Assembly (NCBI GenBank): GCA_947498845.1
Contig: CANMLX010000008.1
Span: forward strand, 1 to 64,000
Length of the DNA stretch: 64,000 nucleotides
Direction of reading: 5' to 3'
Source: an uncultured Flavobacteriaceae bacterium
GTDB taxonomy: Bacteria; Bacteroidota; Bacteroidia; Flavobacteriales; Flavobacteriaceae
Positions 1 through 8,177 of this stretch are shown piece after piece. Numbering within the stretch: position 1 is the first letter of the stretch; each line of letters starts with the position of its first letter. The notes beneath the pieces were generated by a model. The model did not search any database and had not been told where the DNA came from. It worked only from the letters and a program-made list of their open reading frames with translations. The position numbers and the translations under genes are program-made.

Positions 1-48
1 ATGGATCCAAAAGGTGTTTTTTTGAGCAAAAATATCATTCCTAATTAA
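1..48 (+). CDS. C-terminal tail of a gene starting before the window, possibly a FAD-linked oxidase
   Basis: Frame 1 is open from the first base to a TAA at 46-48 and gives a short tail reading DPKGVFLS followed by a few residues. A tail of the form LDPxGxFxN/S is typical of the last residues of aldonolactone/alditol oxidase-type flavoproteins, so this may be such a C-terminus. The ATG at base 1 is coincidental to the window edge. Only 15 codons are visible, so the assignment is a guess from one short motif. Bases 49-248 hold no recognisable gene. Confidence 0.35.
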   Translation: MDPKGVFLSKNIIPN

Positions 49-248
49 ATTCACCCACAACTTTTAAGACTGATCCGAACTCTCAAAGATGCTAATACGC
101 GCTAATAATGGATCAAGACCAATTATTGAATTTCTAGGAATCATCTATTTAAGTATTTAACGATGGAAGAAATCTACTGTTCAGTATACAATTAAAATAA
201 ACCTCAAATACAACTTAACACATACATAGGTTTTCTTTTGTGAATCAT

Positions 249-1691
249 TTAATCTATTATCATGCCTCCTTTTTTGGGGTTTAAATCGAAATCTTTAACA
301 AGTTCTAATCTTTTTTGGGATTTAAATTTAGATGTTTTACTGGTCGTGCCATTTATATCAGCTATAGCTGCTGCTAAAAGCGGTTCGTTAATATCACCTA
401 AAACGCCATAGTTTAGAGCGCTTTCAGCTAACTCTATGTCTGGAGTTAATCCATTGGAAGGTACAGGAATATCATTTTTATTTACACCATTTGCGACAAG
501 AGGTTGCATGGCGTACGTATGTCTACGATTTGCACCATCTCTTCTAAAGTCAGGAGAATCGTAAATAGTTATGGATGCCTGTGTTTTTCCTCTTGTATTG
601 GCACCTATTTGTACAACATTAATATAGGATTTTAAACTATTTATTAGACCTTCACTAGCCGAAGCAGTTCTTCTAGTAGTTAAAACATATAACTTGTCTA
701 AGTTTAGACTATTAATAGAAGTGTTACCTATACTTTGTATAAATGGAAAGATGCGATTGTTTTCTTGTAAGGTGTTATTGTAAATTAGTTTTTTAAAAAC
801 ATCACCACTAAATTGTCCAGAGATCATACTGGCCAAAGCTGTTTCTACAGAGACGCTACCTCCAGAATTATATCTTAAATCTAATACGAGGTGTTGTACG
901 TTATTCGATTTAAATTCACCAAAGGCATTATTTAATTCGTTTTCAGAACCCACATTAAAACCATTGTACATTAAATACCCTATAGTATTGCTATTCAAAT
1001 TATAAATTTCGGTCTTAAAAACAGGGTTTTCAGTATATTCTAACTTTGTAAGTTCTATATTTTGCGATGTAATCTCTATAGTATCATCTGTTCTATCATC
1101 TGGGGTGTTATTATTATTATAATTCCCTAAATTAATGGTATAGATATCTTGATTTAGTAAGGTGTTAAAATTATCGTCATTTATATTAGTGTTATTAATA
1201 GCGTAAAAAAGATCGCCTCTTTTTATGCCATTTAAATCCGCATTGCTATCTGGTAAAACTAATCTTACTATCCCTATAAGGTCTGTATCACTATTTGGAG
1301 CTCTAAATAATGAAAATTCCATACCATTAGTTTTAGAAATACCGCTAAACCCTCTTTCTAATTCGAAATAATTATCAACAATCCAACTAAAACGATCTGT
1401 TGTTTCAGGGTCGTATTTTAAACTTTCAAATAACTCTCTAGGTGTATCAAAACTATTTAAATAGGCATTATAGGCGTCATTTGTACCGTATCTGTTTTCT
1501 ATAGCGTTTATTCCAAATTGCTCATTAGAAAGCTGTTGTACATTTTCTTTGTATAAATAAGAAAGATTCATCCCTTTCCAAACAAAATCGTTTATTTCGC
1601 TAGTAGAAATAGGGATATCGTCTTTATCTTCAAAACAACTAGTTAATAAAAGGGTAAAGCATAAAAGTATTAAGGTATTAAAGGTTTTCAT
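249..1691 (-). CDS. S41 family (carboxy-terminal processing-like) peptidase, lipoprotein
   Basis: This 480-residue protein begins with a lipoprotein signal peptide with lipobox LLTSC (Cys about residue 19), so it should be anchored in the envelope. A PDZ-like segment lies around residues 125-180 (GIVRLVLPDSNADLNGIKRG), followed by the S41 tail-specific protease core: VLDLRYNSGG, then TASASEG carrying the probable nucleophile Ser, and NTRGKTQAS carrying the probable general-base Lys. The spacing fits the Ser-Lys dyad of S41 peptidases. It is transcribed alone and diverges from the ECF sigma gene. The substrate is unknown; Bacteroidota encode many such lipoproteins for envelope protein turnover. 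Family assignment is secure, physiological role is not. Confidence 0.9.
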   Translation of the reverse strand: MKTFNTLILLCFTLLLTSCFEDKDDIPISTSEINDFVWKGMNLSYLYKENVQQLSNEQFGINAIENRYGTNDAYNAYLNSFDTPRELFESLKYDPETTDRFSWIVDNYFELERGFSGISKTNGMEFSLFRAPNSDTDLIGIVRLVLPDSNADLNGIKRGDLFYAINNTNINDDNFNTLLNQDIYTINLGNYNNNNTPDDRTDDTIEITSQNIELTKLEYTENPVFKTEIYNLNSNTIGYLMYNGFNVGSENELNNAFGEFKSNNVQHLVLDLRYNSGGSVSVETALASMISGQFSGDVFKKLIYNNTLQENNRIFPFIQSIGNTSINSLNLDKLYVLTTRRTASASEGLINSLKSYINVVQIGANTRGKTQASITIYDSPDFRRDGANRRHTYAMQPLVANGVNKNDIPVPSNGLTPDIELAESALNYGVLGDINEPLLAAAIADINGTTSKTSKFKSQKRLELVKDFDLNPKKGGMIID

Positions 1692-1830
1692 GTTGCAATT
1701 TTTATAGGTAGTCTATTAAACCCTAAATTTACTTACATTATTGTGTAATAAAAAATTTTGTAACAAAATAGAAGTTGTGTCGTCGTAATTACAAATAGCT
1801 TAAAAACTATATAACTAATTTAACCAAAAA

Positions 1831-2340
1831 ATGACTCAAAAGGAGTTTTTAAATATTGTAATGCCGTTTAAGGATAAAGTGTTTCGCTTAGCAAAACGAT
1901 TGTTGGTATCAACAGAAGAAGCAGAAGATGCTACCCAAGAAGTATTACTAAAATTATGGAAAAATAAAACCAAAATCAAAGCATATAAAAATGTAGAAGC
2001 CTTTTCTATGACCATGACAAAGAATTTTTGTTTTGATAAACTAAAATCTAAACAAGCACAGAATCTTAAAATTGTTCATAGTAATTACGAAGAAAAAAAT
2101 ACGCCTTTACAAAAACAAGTTGAATTAAATGATAGTGTAGATTGGGTAGAAAAAATTATAGAAGAATTACCCGAACAACAAAAACTAATTATTCAATTAA
2201 GAGACATAGAAGAATATGATTTTGATGAAATAGCCGAAATGCTTAATATGAAAAATACAGCAGTACGCGTGGCATTGTCCCGAGCAAGAAAAACAATTAG
2301 AGAACGCTTAACTAATACACATAATTATGGTATTAAATAA
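1831..2340 (+). CDS. ECF-type RNA polymerase sigma factor
   Basis: A 169-residue sigma-70 family protein of typical ECF length. Region 2 is at about residues 10-75 (EEAEDATQEVLLKLW, the conserved 2.2-2.3 segment) and region 4 at about 110-162, with the helix-turn-helix YDFDEIAEMLNMKNTAVRVALSRARKTIRE. It should redirect RNA polymerase to a small regulon. The stop overlaps the start of the next gene by 14 nt, which indicates translational coupling to a membrane-bound partner, the usual sigma/anti-sigma layout. The two DUF4252 genes downstream are likely members of the same operon and possibly of the regulon. Confidence 0.93.
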   Translation: MTQKEFLNIVMPFKDKVFRLAKRLLVSTEEAEDATQEVLLKLWKNKTKIKAYKNVEAFSMTMTKNFCFDKLKSKQAQNLKIVHSNYEEKNTPLQKQVELNDSVDWVEKIIEELPEQQKLIIQLRDIEEYDFDEIAEMLNMKNTAVRVALSRARKTIRERLTNTHNYGIK

Positions 2341-2815
2341 TATAGAAGAATTACTAGAAAGATACGAAAATGGTGAAACAACACTACATGAAGAGCAGCA
2401 GTTAAAAGACTATTTTTCGCAAGAAACTGTAGCGCCACATTTAGAAGTGTACAAACCTATGTTTGCGTATTTTTTGCAAAACCAACAAGAGGCTTATGCT
2501 AAGGACCTTCCATTAAAACCAAATAGAACATTTAATTATAGGTGGATTTCGGCAGCAGCAGTAGTACTTATTATGTTGGGAATTTATTTAAATCAAAAAC
2601 CATCTAAATGCGAAGAGAATTTAGTAGGTACTTTTTGTGAACCGCAAGAAGCATTTAACGAAGTGTCTAAATCTCTTGCCATGATTTCAAATCATTTTAA
2701 TAAAGGGGTGTCTACTGTAAATTACCTTGAAGAAGTAAATAAAGGTACAGGAACACTTAATTATTTAAATGAAATTGAAAATTCAACACGTATAATTTTT
2801 AAAACTAATCAGTAA
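2327..2815 (+). CDS. Probable anti-sigma factor, single-pass membrane protein
   Basis: A 162-residue protein with a charged, Glu-rich N-terminal cytoplasmic domain (about residues 1-65), one hydrophobic segment WISAAAVVLIMLGIYL at about 73-88, and a periplasmic tail with two Cys residues. This topology, plus the 14-nt overlap with the ECF sigma gene, supports a role as the cognate anti-sigma or sigma-regulating membrane protein. No canonical zinc anti-sigma (ZAS) HxxxCxxC motif is visible, so the sigma-binding mode is not predicted from sequence. It is a fast-evolving family and the call rests mainly on context. Confidence 0.65.
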   Translation: MVLNNIEELLERYENGETTLHEEQQLKDYFSQETVAPHLEVYKPMFAYFLQNQQEAYAKDLPLKPNRTFNYRWISAAAVVLIMLGIYLNQKPSKCEENLVGTFCEPQEAFNEVSKSLAMISNHFNKGVSTVNYLEEVNKGTGTLNYLNEIENSTRIIFKTNQ

Positions 2816-2943
2816 AAAAGAAAGATGAAACGAACATGAATTTTCATTATTTCAAATTCACACAGAGAAATGATCAAAATTTATGTGAGTTCCTGAATGT
2901 ATTCAATTTTTTGAATTATTCAGAAATTAAAAAATTTAAACAG

Positions 2944-3537
2944 ATGAAAACTATAAATAAAATAACAAAAAATAAAATGACTAAACAATTAATAGTATTG
3001 GCAGTAGCCTTATTTCTATTGCCTTTAACAGGAATAGCTCAAAAAAATGTATTCGATAAATACAGTGATAGTCCAGATGTAACTTATGTAAACATAAAGC
3101 CTAAAATGTTTCAAATGTTAGCTAAACTTCCTATTGATGTTGATGATAAAGAAGCAGAAGCTTACATGGATATGGTAAAGAGTATTACTAGTTTTAAGAC
3201 TATTGTTACAGATAATAAAGCAATATCTGCCGATATCACTAAATGGGTAAAATCCAAATCCAGTGCCTTAGAAGAATTAATGGAAGTAAAAGATGGTGGT
3301 AGTGAGGTGAAATTTTATGTTAAAGAAGGTAAAGATTCGGATCATGTAAAAGAGCTTTTAATTTTTGTAAATGGTGTAGATAAAGTCATGAAAGAAAGTG
3401 TTGAGATCAATGGGAAACACCGTAAAATAGAAACTGTAGTTGTGTCATTAACGGGAGATATTAATTTAAACGAAATCTCAAAGCTTACCAATAAAATGAA
3501 TATCCCAGGAGGGCAGCATTTAGAAAAAGATAAATAA
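2944..3537 (+). CDS. DUF4252 domain protein, exported
   Basis: An upstream in-frame ATG exists at 2836, but the segment it adds (36 residues) does not look like a signal peptide. Starting at 2944 gives a basic N-terminus followed by the hydrophobic stretch LIVLAVALFLLPLTGIAQ, a normal Sec signal peptide ending at a plausible signal peptidase I site; a start at 2977 is also possible. The mature part is a DUF4252 domain, a small alpha/beta family found almost only in Bacteroidota and commonly linked to ECF sigma genes. Function is unknown. It sits third in the sigma/anti-sigma operon and is paralogous to the next gene. Confidence 0.8.
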   Translation: MKTINKITKNKMTKQLIVLAVALFLLPLTGIAQKNVFDKYSDSPDVTYVNIKPKMFQMLAKLPIDVDDKEAEAYMDMVKSITSFKTIVTDNKAISADITKWVKSKSSALEELMEVKDGGSEVKFYVKEGKDSDHVKELLIFVNGVDKVMKESVEINGKHRKIETVVVSLTGDINLNEISKLTNKMNIPGGQHLEKDK

Positions 3538-3561
3538 TATAATTATAATTAACCATCAATC

Positions 3562-4107
3562 ATGAAGCGAACATTTAAAATGTCTTTAATTGTCACACTA
3601 ATAAGTCTTGTACTTGTTAGTTGTGGCAATGACAAACCAAGTTTACAACGTTATTTTGTAGATCATCAAGAATCTGCTAATTTCTCATCAGTAGACCTTC
3701 CGGTATCCATGTTAAATTTAGATGACACAAAATTATCAAAGGAGCAAAAGGAAGCTTATAAATCAGTGAGACGACTAAATTTTTTAGGTTTTAAATTAAA
3801 TGAGGCTAATAAAGATAATTACCAATCAGAGTTAAACACCGTGAAAACTATTTTAAAAGCAGAGAAGTATCAAGAACTCATAGAATTTCAGGATAGTGGA
3901 AATAAATTCTCTGTTAAGTATTTAGGGGATGATGATAAAGCAGATGAAGTTATTGTCTTAGGAAGTTCCAGTAATTACGGTTTTGGTGTTTTTCGATTGC
4001 TTGGTGATGATATGAAACCCGAAAAAATATACTTACTAGTAGATGCCATTCGACACTCTGATGTTGATACTAATAAACTTAAGGAGATCACAAATTTCTT
4101 TAAGTAA
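3562..4107 (+). CDS. DUF4252 domain lipoprotein
   Basis: A 181-residue protein with a lipobox at VLVSC (Cys about residue 21), so lipid-anchored in the envelope, followed by a second copy of the DUF4252 domain. It lies 24 nt after its paralogue and is the last gene of the ECF sigma operon, being followed by a rho-independent terminator at 4129-4158. A soluble and a lipidated DUF4252 protein made together suggests they act at the envelope, perhaps as sensor or target of the sigma circuit, but no biochemical role is established from the sequence. Confidence 0.82.
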   Translation: MKRTFKMSLIVTLISLVLVSCGNDKPSLQRYFVDHQESANFSSVDLPVSMLNLDDTKLSKEQKEAYKSVRRLNFLGFKLNEANKDNYQSELNTVKTILKAEKYQELIEFQDSGNKFSVKYLGDDDKADEVIVLGSSSNYGFGVFRLLGDDMKPEKIYLLVDAIRHSDVDTNKLKEITNFFK

Positions 4108-4128
4108 TTTTTAAAGTGATGTTAATAG

Positions 4129-4158
4129 AAAAAGGTTTCCATAAGGAAGCCTTTTTTG
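4129..4158 (+). terminator. Rho-independent terminator after the sigma/DUF4252 operon
   Basis: A stem AAGGTTTCC / GGAAGCCTT (one G-U pair) with a 4-nt loop is followed directly by a run of six T. It lies about 22 nt after the stop of the second DUF4252 gene. Confidence 0.8.
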
Positions 4159-4198
4159 CTATACAATAGTAGCTGGCAAATAATTTTGCCAAAAACAA

Positions 4199-4229
4199 TT
4201 GTAATTTAGCCTTAGGTATGTTAAATTTG
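4199..4229 (+). promoter_or_regulatory. Bacteroidetes-type promoter of the coiled-coil/zapA operon
   Basis: TTG at 4199-4201 and TAAATTTG at 4222-4229 are separated by 20 nt, matching the Bacteroidetes consensus TTG-N17-23-TAnnTTTG exactly. The predicted start of transcription is about 4236, giving a short leader before the ATG at 4254. Confidence 0.7.
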
Positions 4230-4253
4230 TATGATATGTATTGGAATTTGTAA

Positions 4254-4544
4254 ATGAGTAATATTGAAGAAATTGTCTTTTCATTAGAGAATAAAATTAG
4301 TAAAGTGTTAAATAGCATTGATGCTTTAAAGCTAACTAATCTAAAGCTAAACGAAGAATTAGCTTTAGCTAGACAAGAAATTCAAACCCAAGAAAAGTTA
4401 AATAAAGATTGGGAAGAAAAATATAAAACTCTAAAAATTGCAAATTCTATGCTAGGTAGTGACGAGGATAAGAGAGAAACAAAGCTCAAAATAAATGCGC
4501 TAATAAGAGATATAGACAATTGCATTGTTCAATTATCAGATTAG
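4254..4544 (+). CDS. Small coiled-coil protein upstream of zapA
   Basis: A 96-residue, highly charged protein that is predicted to be almost entirely helical; heptad-like Leu/Ile spacing runs from about residue 10 to 70 (SIDALKLTNLKLNEELALAR). It has no signal peptide and is 14 nt upstream of zapA. Coiled-coil proteins next to ZapA in this group are plausible Z-ring-associated factors, comparable in size and style to ZapB or FtsB-like proteins. Sequence similarity to either is not evident by eye, so the cell-division role is inferred from operon context. Confidence 0.7.
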   Translation: MSNIEEIVFSLENKISKVLNSIDALKLTNLKLNEELALARQEIQTQEKLNKDWEEKYKTLKIANSMLGSDEDKRETKLKINALIRDIDNCIVQLSD

Positions 4545-4558
4545 TGATTATACATTAA

Positions 4559-4852
4559 ATGTCAAATAAGCTTAAAATAAAGCTATCTATAGCAAATAGG
4601 GTTTATCCTTTAACTATAGATTCTAATCAGGAGGAAGGGTTGCGTAAAGCAGCTAAGAATATAGATTTGATGATTAAGCAATTTGAGCAAAGTTATTCCG
4701 TTAGAGATAAACAAGATGTATTAGCAATGTGTGCTTTACAATTTGCATCTCAAATGGAGCAAAAAACAATAGATAAAGACATAAAAAATGAGATAGTCGA
4801 GGAAAAACTTGGCGCACTCAATAAGATGTTACAAAATTATTTAGACTCTTAA
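4559..4852 (+). CDS. zapA: Cell division protein ZapA
   Basis: A 97-residue protein with the ZapA fold signature: an N-terminal strand region KLKIKLSIANRVYPLTI, then EEGLRKAAKNIDLMI and a C-terminal coiled-coil helix. ZapA binds and cross-links FtsZ filaments at midcell. Length is normal for the family. The following 6S RNA gene reproduces the zapA-ssrS neighbourhood known from many bacteria, which strengthens both calls. Confidence 0.9.
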   Translation: MSNKLKIKLSIANRVYPLTIDSNQEEGLRKAAKNIDLMIKQFEQSYSVRDKQDVLAMCALQFASQMEQKTIDKDIKNEIVEEKLGALNKMLQNYLDS

Positions 4853-4876
4853 CGTTCTTTAAAATAGATTAAAAGT

Positions 4877-5046
4877 TACTGCCTACATTGGTTATTTTTT
4901 TGATAAACTCAACGTTAATTCTTTAAAAAGGGTGAGTTTAAGTTGTAAAAGCAAGCTGCCTCGAAGCAGATCCTTGATCAACTTGTTAGCCCTAAACTTG
5001 TTTTTAAGGAGTTTATACAAAACCATATACAATGTAGGCTTTTTTT
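4877..5046 (+). ncRNA. ssrS: 6S RNA (RNA polymerase-binding regulatory RNA)
   Basis: The zapA-rny gap contains a sequence closed by a perfect 10-bp terminal stem, GCCTACATTG at 4881-4890 pairing with CAATGTAGGC at 5030-5039, and ended by a T run (5040-5046). The roughly 160-nt length, the long rod-like folding potential around a central unpaired region, and the position directly after zapA all match 6S RNA, which mimics an open promoter and sequesters housekeeping RNA polymerase. Exact ends are estimates. A covariance-model search would settle it. Confidence 0.82.
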
Positions 5047-5070
5047 ATATATACAAATCAACATTATAAT

Positions 5071-6645
5071 ATGGATAACTCAATTGTATTAATTGGAGTA
5101 GGAGTAATAGTAGGGCTAATTATTGGATATGTAATAGCCAAAGTAATAGAGAAAAATAATGCATCTAAATTAGTTAAAGAAGCTAAAAAATCGGCAAATT
5201 CCTTGCTTAAAGAAGCAAAAAGCGAAGCTGAGACCATAAAAAAAGATAAAATACTTCAGGCCAAAGAAAAGTTTATAGAACTTAAATCAGAACACGAAAA
5301 AGTGATCTTGTCTAGAGATAAAAAAATGGCTGAATCTGAAAAGCGTACAAGAGATAAAGAGTCTCAAGTATCTCAAGAGCTTTCAAAAAATAAAAAGTTA
5401 AATGCAGAAATAGATACTAAAATCAATGACTACAATCATAGATTAGAGGTCTTAGAAAAGAAACAGAAAGCATTAGATAAACTGCATAAAAACCAGGTAC
5501 AGCAATTAGAAGTAATTTCTAGTTTGTCTGCAGAAGAGGCTAAAGAACAATTAGTAGAATCTCTTAAAGGTGAAGCAAAAAACGATGCTATGGCTTTTGT
5601 ACAAGGCGCTCTTGAAGAAGCAAAATTAACAGCAGAACAAGAAGCTAAAAAAGTTATTATAAACACCATACAACGTATAGGAACCGAAGAAGCTGTAGAT
5701 AATTGTGTTTCTGTATTTAATATAGAATCAGATGATGTTAAAGGACGAATTATAGGGCGTGAAGGACGTAACATTAGAGCTATTGAAGCTGCTACTGGTG
5801 TTGAGATTATAGTAGATGATACTCCAGAAGCTATTATTTTGTCTTGTTTTGATTCTGTAAGAAGAGAAGTAGCACGTTTATCATTACATAAATTAGTTAC
5901 CGATGGAAGAATTCATCCAGCGCGTATAGAAGAAATTGTAAAGAAAACAAGAAAGCAAATAGAACAGGAAATAATAGAGGTGGGTAAACGTACTGTAATA
6001 GACTTAGGGATCCACAATTTACACCCTGAGCTTATCAAGACTGTAGGTAGAATGAAATACCGTTCTTCTTATGGACAAAACTTATTACAACACTCTAGGG
6101 AGGTCGCTAAGTTATGTGGTGTTATGGCAGCAGAGTTAGGTTTGAACCCTAAATTAGCAAAAAGAGCAGGGTTATTACACGATATCGGTAAAGTACCAGA
6201 TGCCGAAACAGATATGGAAACACCTCATGCTATTTTAGGTATGCAATGGGCTGAAAAATACGGAGAGAAAAAAGACGTATGTAATGCCATAGGCGCTCAC
6301 CATGATGAAATTGAAATGAAATCGTTATTAGCGCCAATTGTTCAGGTATGTGATGCTATTTCTGGTGCACGTCCGGGAGCAAGGCGTCAAGTATTAGATA
6401 GTTATATACAACGTTTAAAAGATTTAGAGGATATTGCTTTTGGATTTAAAGGTGTTAAAAAGGCTTACGCTATACAAGCAGGTAGAGAATTACGTGTTAT
6501 TGTAGAAAGTGAAAAAGTAAATGATGAAATGGCTGCAAACTTATCATTTAATATATCACAAAAAGTACAAACAGATATGACGTATCCAGGTCAAGTAAAA
6601 GTGACTGTAATTAGGGAAACCAGAGCTGTAAATATTGCTAAATAA
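5071..6645 (+). CDS. rny: Ribonuclease Y
   Basis: A 524-residue protein with the full RNase Y layout: N-terminal membrane anchor ([19 protein letters not shown], residues 4-22), a long Lys/Glu-rich coiled coil (about 25-190), a KH RNA-binding domain ([19 protein letters not shown], about 226-245), and an HD phosphohydrolase domain with the metal-binding HD in GLLHDIGKV (about 367-375) and a conserved AHHDE. It is a membrane-anchored endoribonuclease that initiates mRNA decay. Length matches the family norm. It is followed by a strong terminator at 6697-6734. Confidence 0.97.
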   Translation: MDNSIVLIGVGVIVGLIIGYVIAKVIEKNNASKLVKEAKKSANSLLKEAKSEAETIKKDKILQAKEKFIELKSEHEKVILSRDKKMAESEKRTRDKESQVSQELSKNKKLNAEIDTKINDYNHRLEVLEKKQKALDKLHKNQVQQLEVISSLSAEEAKEQLVESLKGEAKNDAMAFVQGALEEAKLTAEQEAKKVIINTIQRIGTEEAVDNCVSVFNIESDDVKGRIIGREGRNIRAIEAATGVEIIVDDTPEAIILSCFDSVRREVARLSLHKLVTDGRIHPARIEEIVKKTRKQIEQEIIEVGKRTVIDLGIHNLHPELIKTVGRMKYRSSYGQNLLQHSREVAKLCGVMAAELGLNPKLAKRAGLLHDIGKVPDAETDMETPHAILGMQWAEKYGEKKDVCNAIGAHHDEIEMKSLLAPIVQVCDAISGARPGARRQVLDSYIQRLKDLEDIAFGFKGVKKAYAIQAGRELRVIVESEKVNDEMAANLSFNISQKVQTDMTYPGQVKVTVIRETRAVNIAK

Positions 6646-6696
6646 GTTCATGCTTATTTGTTGCATATAAAAAACGAGTTATATCCATACAAAGTT

Positions 6697-6734
6697 AAAA
6701 AAATATCGAGGACAATAGTTCTCGATATTTTTTT
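6697..6734 (+). terminator. Rho-independent terminator of rny
   Basis: Inverted arms AAAAATATCGAG (ending 6710) and CTCGATATTTTT (from 6721) form a long stem with a 10-nt loop and end in a T tract. Because of the flanking A and T runs it could act in both directions. Confidence 0.85.
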
Positions 6735-6904
6735 AACCCGCTTTATGCGTTGGAAGATCGTTATGAGGCTGTGATATTCAATAAACACTGGTATTTTCTT
6801 AATCTTGGCATAGTACCGCTATGGTTAGATTAAAAAATACAGTTTACGACAGTGTTTGCAGGAGATTGCAGACGTAATAGACTTTCTAATGCATAAAACG
6901 GGTT
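6735..6904. repeat. Long imperfect palindrome of about 170 bp (MITE-like)
   Basis: The outer arms 6735-6756 and 6882-6904 (beginning AACCCG and ending CGGGTT) match at about 20 of 22 positions as inverted copies. Symmetry continues inward: AAACACTG pairs with CAGTGTTT, then GTATTTTCTTAATC with GATTAAAAAATAC, and the centre is CATAG/CTATG around 6817, with one bulge of about 9 nt on the right arm. The whole element could fold into a single rod. No ORF lies inside. It starts exactly at the T run of the rny terminator. A miniature inverted-repeat element or a degenerate IS end pair is the most likely nature. Confidence 0.7.
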
Positions 6905-6927
6905 TAACTATAAATAATTAAGTTACT

Positions 6928-7058
6928 TAACTAACGTGGATCTCGAATAAGAAGATTTATACCAATTCCCAAATGAATTTTGCGACTTAAAATACTTCTC
7001 GATACATCACGCTAAGGCGGTGAAACCTTAGGTGCTTAAACAAGATTCACGTTAACTA
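6928..7058. repeat. Weak inverted-repeat pair in the rny/DUF1456 gap
   Basis: TAACTAACGTGGATCTCG (from 6928) and the inverted copy of the 7041-7058 segment agree at about 14 of 18 positions. Between them lies non-coding sequence with a small TCAC...GTGA hairpin near 7008-7024 and a TTATACCAATT stretch resembling the ends of the short palindromic elements further right. This may be a decayed mobile element end pair. The remaining gap sequence shows nothing else. Confidence 0.35.
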
Positions 7059-7086
7059 CAAAGGTAATTTTATGTGAGAAATGGTA

Positions 7087-7341
7087 TTAGTCCTTTTTTT
7101 GTGGTTTTTTAGCTTCTTTTTTGGGCATAGGACCACGCAAATGAATCACTAGTCCATTTAAAAAGTTTCTTAATATTTGATCGCCGCATTCCATATACTT
7201 AGGGTGATCTTCTCGTCTAAAGAATGCACCAAGTTCACTTTTTGAGACTCTGAAGTCTACAAGTCCTAAAATTTTTAAAATATCATCGTCTCTTAGCTTT
7301 AGAGCTACACGTAATTTTTTTAAAATATCATTATTTGTCAT
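7087..7341 (-). CDS. DUF1456 (YehS-like) family protein
   Basis: Starting at the ATG at 7339-7341 gives an 84-residue protein beginning MTNNDILKKLR, which matches where YehS-family proteins normally begin; a longer in-frame ATG at 7377 adds 12 residues of unlikely sequence. The body shows the two short similar helical repeats of the family (KLRDDDILKILGL, FFRREDHPKYMECGDQILRN). The C-terminus is Lys-rich. DUF1456 proteins are small cytosolic proteins of unknown function. It is monocistronic. Confidence 0.85.
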   Translation of the reverse strand: MTNNDILKKLRVALKLRDDDILKILGLVDFRVSKSELGAFFRREDHPKYMECGDQILRNFLNGLVIHLRGPMPKKEAKKPQKKD

Positions 7342-7709
7342 AATTAAAATTCTCCTGTTTTTTTGAACGCATTTCATCGATTTTGCAAAACCAATAACAA
7401 TTAATTAGCGTTTTCTCTTTTTTTGTAAAGATATCGTAATTTTTATTTTAAAAAACACGCTTTTAAAATGATTTTTTAAGATTTAAAAACCTGTATTTCA
7501 ATATTTTAATTTTTGTTTGTGCTATTAATTTCATTTTTTTTTGAATGATAAAGTGCAATTTTTATAGACAAAAAAAAATAACCAATTGATAAACGAATTA
7601 AAATTGTCGATAACTAACCTGTGTTTTTTCGATAAGCGACGCTATATCTACGATTATAAATTACACTTTATACTTAAATTTATAAAACAAATATATAATC
7701 CCTCAAAAA
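7342..7709. other. AT-rich divergent intergenic region
   Basis: About 370 bp between the DUF1456 gene and the TerB-like gene, very AT-rich with homopolymer runs. It should carry both divergent promoters, but no full TTG-N20-TAnnTTTG match was found on either strand, and no ORF of note. Confidence 0.5.
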
Positions 7710-8126
7710 ATGGTTAATAAAGTAGAAAAATTAAGTCTTTTATCTGAAATGATTGCTTTTGCAACTTATGAAGATAAAGACATTAGAGAAGTTGAATATA
7801 ATTTCTTGTTAGGTGTAGCAAATCAATTAGAAATTTCTCGTTCAGATTTTGATTATTTAATAGATAATCCAATTGATTATCAACAATTACAGTCCCATAC
7901 AGAGCGTATTGTACAGTTTTATAGACTAGTATTGTTAATGAATATAGAGCAGGAAGCCGATGGCACTAATAACTCTAAAGGCGTTATTAAACTTTATAAT
8001 TTTGGTTTACGCATGGGTATGGCACATGAGTCTATTACCAAAGTGTTATATTTAATGGATAGTTTTCCTAATAAAATAGTACCACCAGATGTTTTAATAG
8101 ATGTTTTTAAAACCCAGTATAATTAA
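7710..8126 (+). CDS. TerB-like all-helical protein
   Basis: A 138-residue acidic cytosolic protein without signal peptide or membrane segment. Its helical pattern with EDKDIREVEYNFLLGVANQL and an early acidic helix resembles the TerB/DjlA-type helical fold found in many small Bacteroidota proteins; this is a pattern judgement, not a clear motif match. It is convergent with uvrB (51 bp apart), and the neighbourhood gives no functional hint. Real gene: good start spacing and no overlapping alternative. Confidence 0.6.
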   Translation: MVNKVEKLSLLSEMIAFATYEDKDIREVEYNFLLGVANQLEISRSDFDYLIDNPIDYQQLQSHTERIVQFYRLVLLMNIEQEADGTNNSKGVIKLYNFGLRMGMAHESITKVLYLMDSFPNKIVPPDVLIDVFKTQYN

Positions 8127-8177
8127 TAAATAACAACGGTTAATTATACTGTTTATGCTTTGCATAAGTCTAATTTT

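Noticed and set aside
4100..4318. Minus-strand ORF over the zapA operon promoter
   Set aside because: It overlaps a good terminator, a consensus promoter and the start of the coiled-coil gene; the translation looks random.
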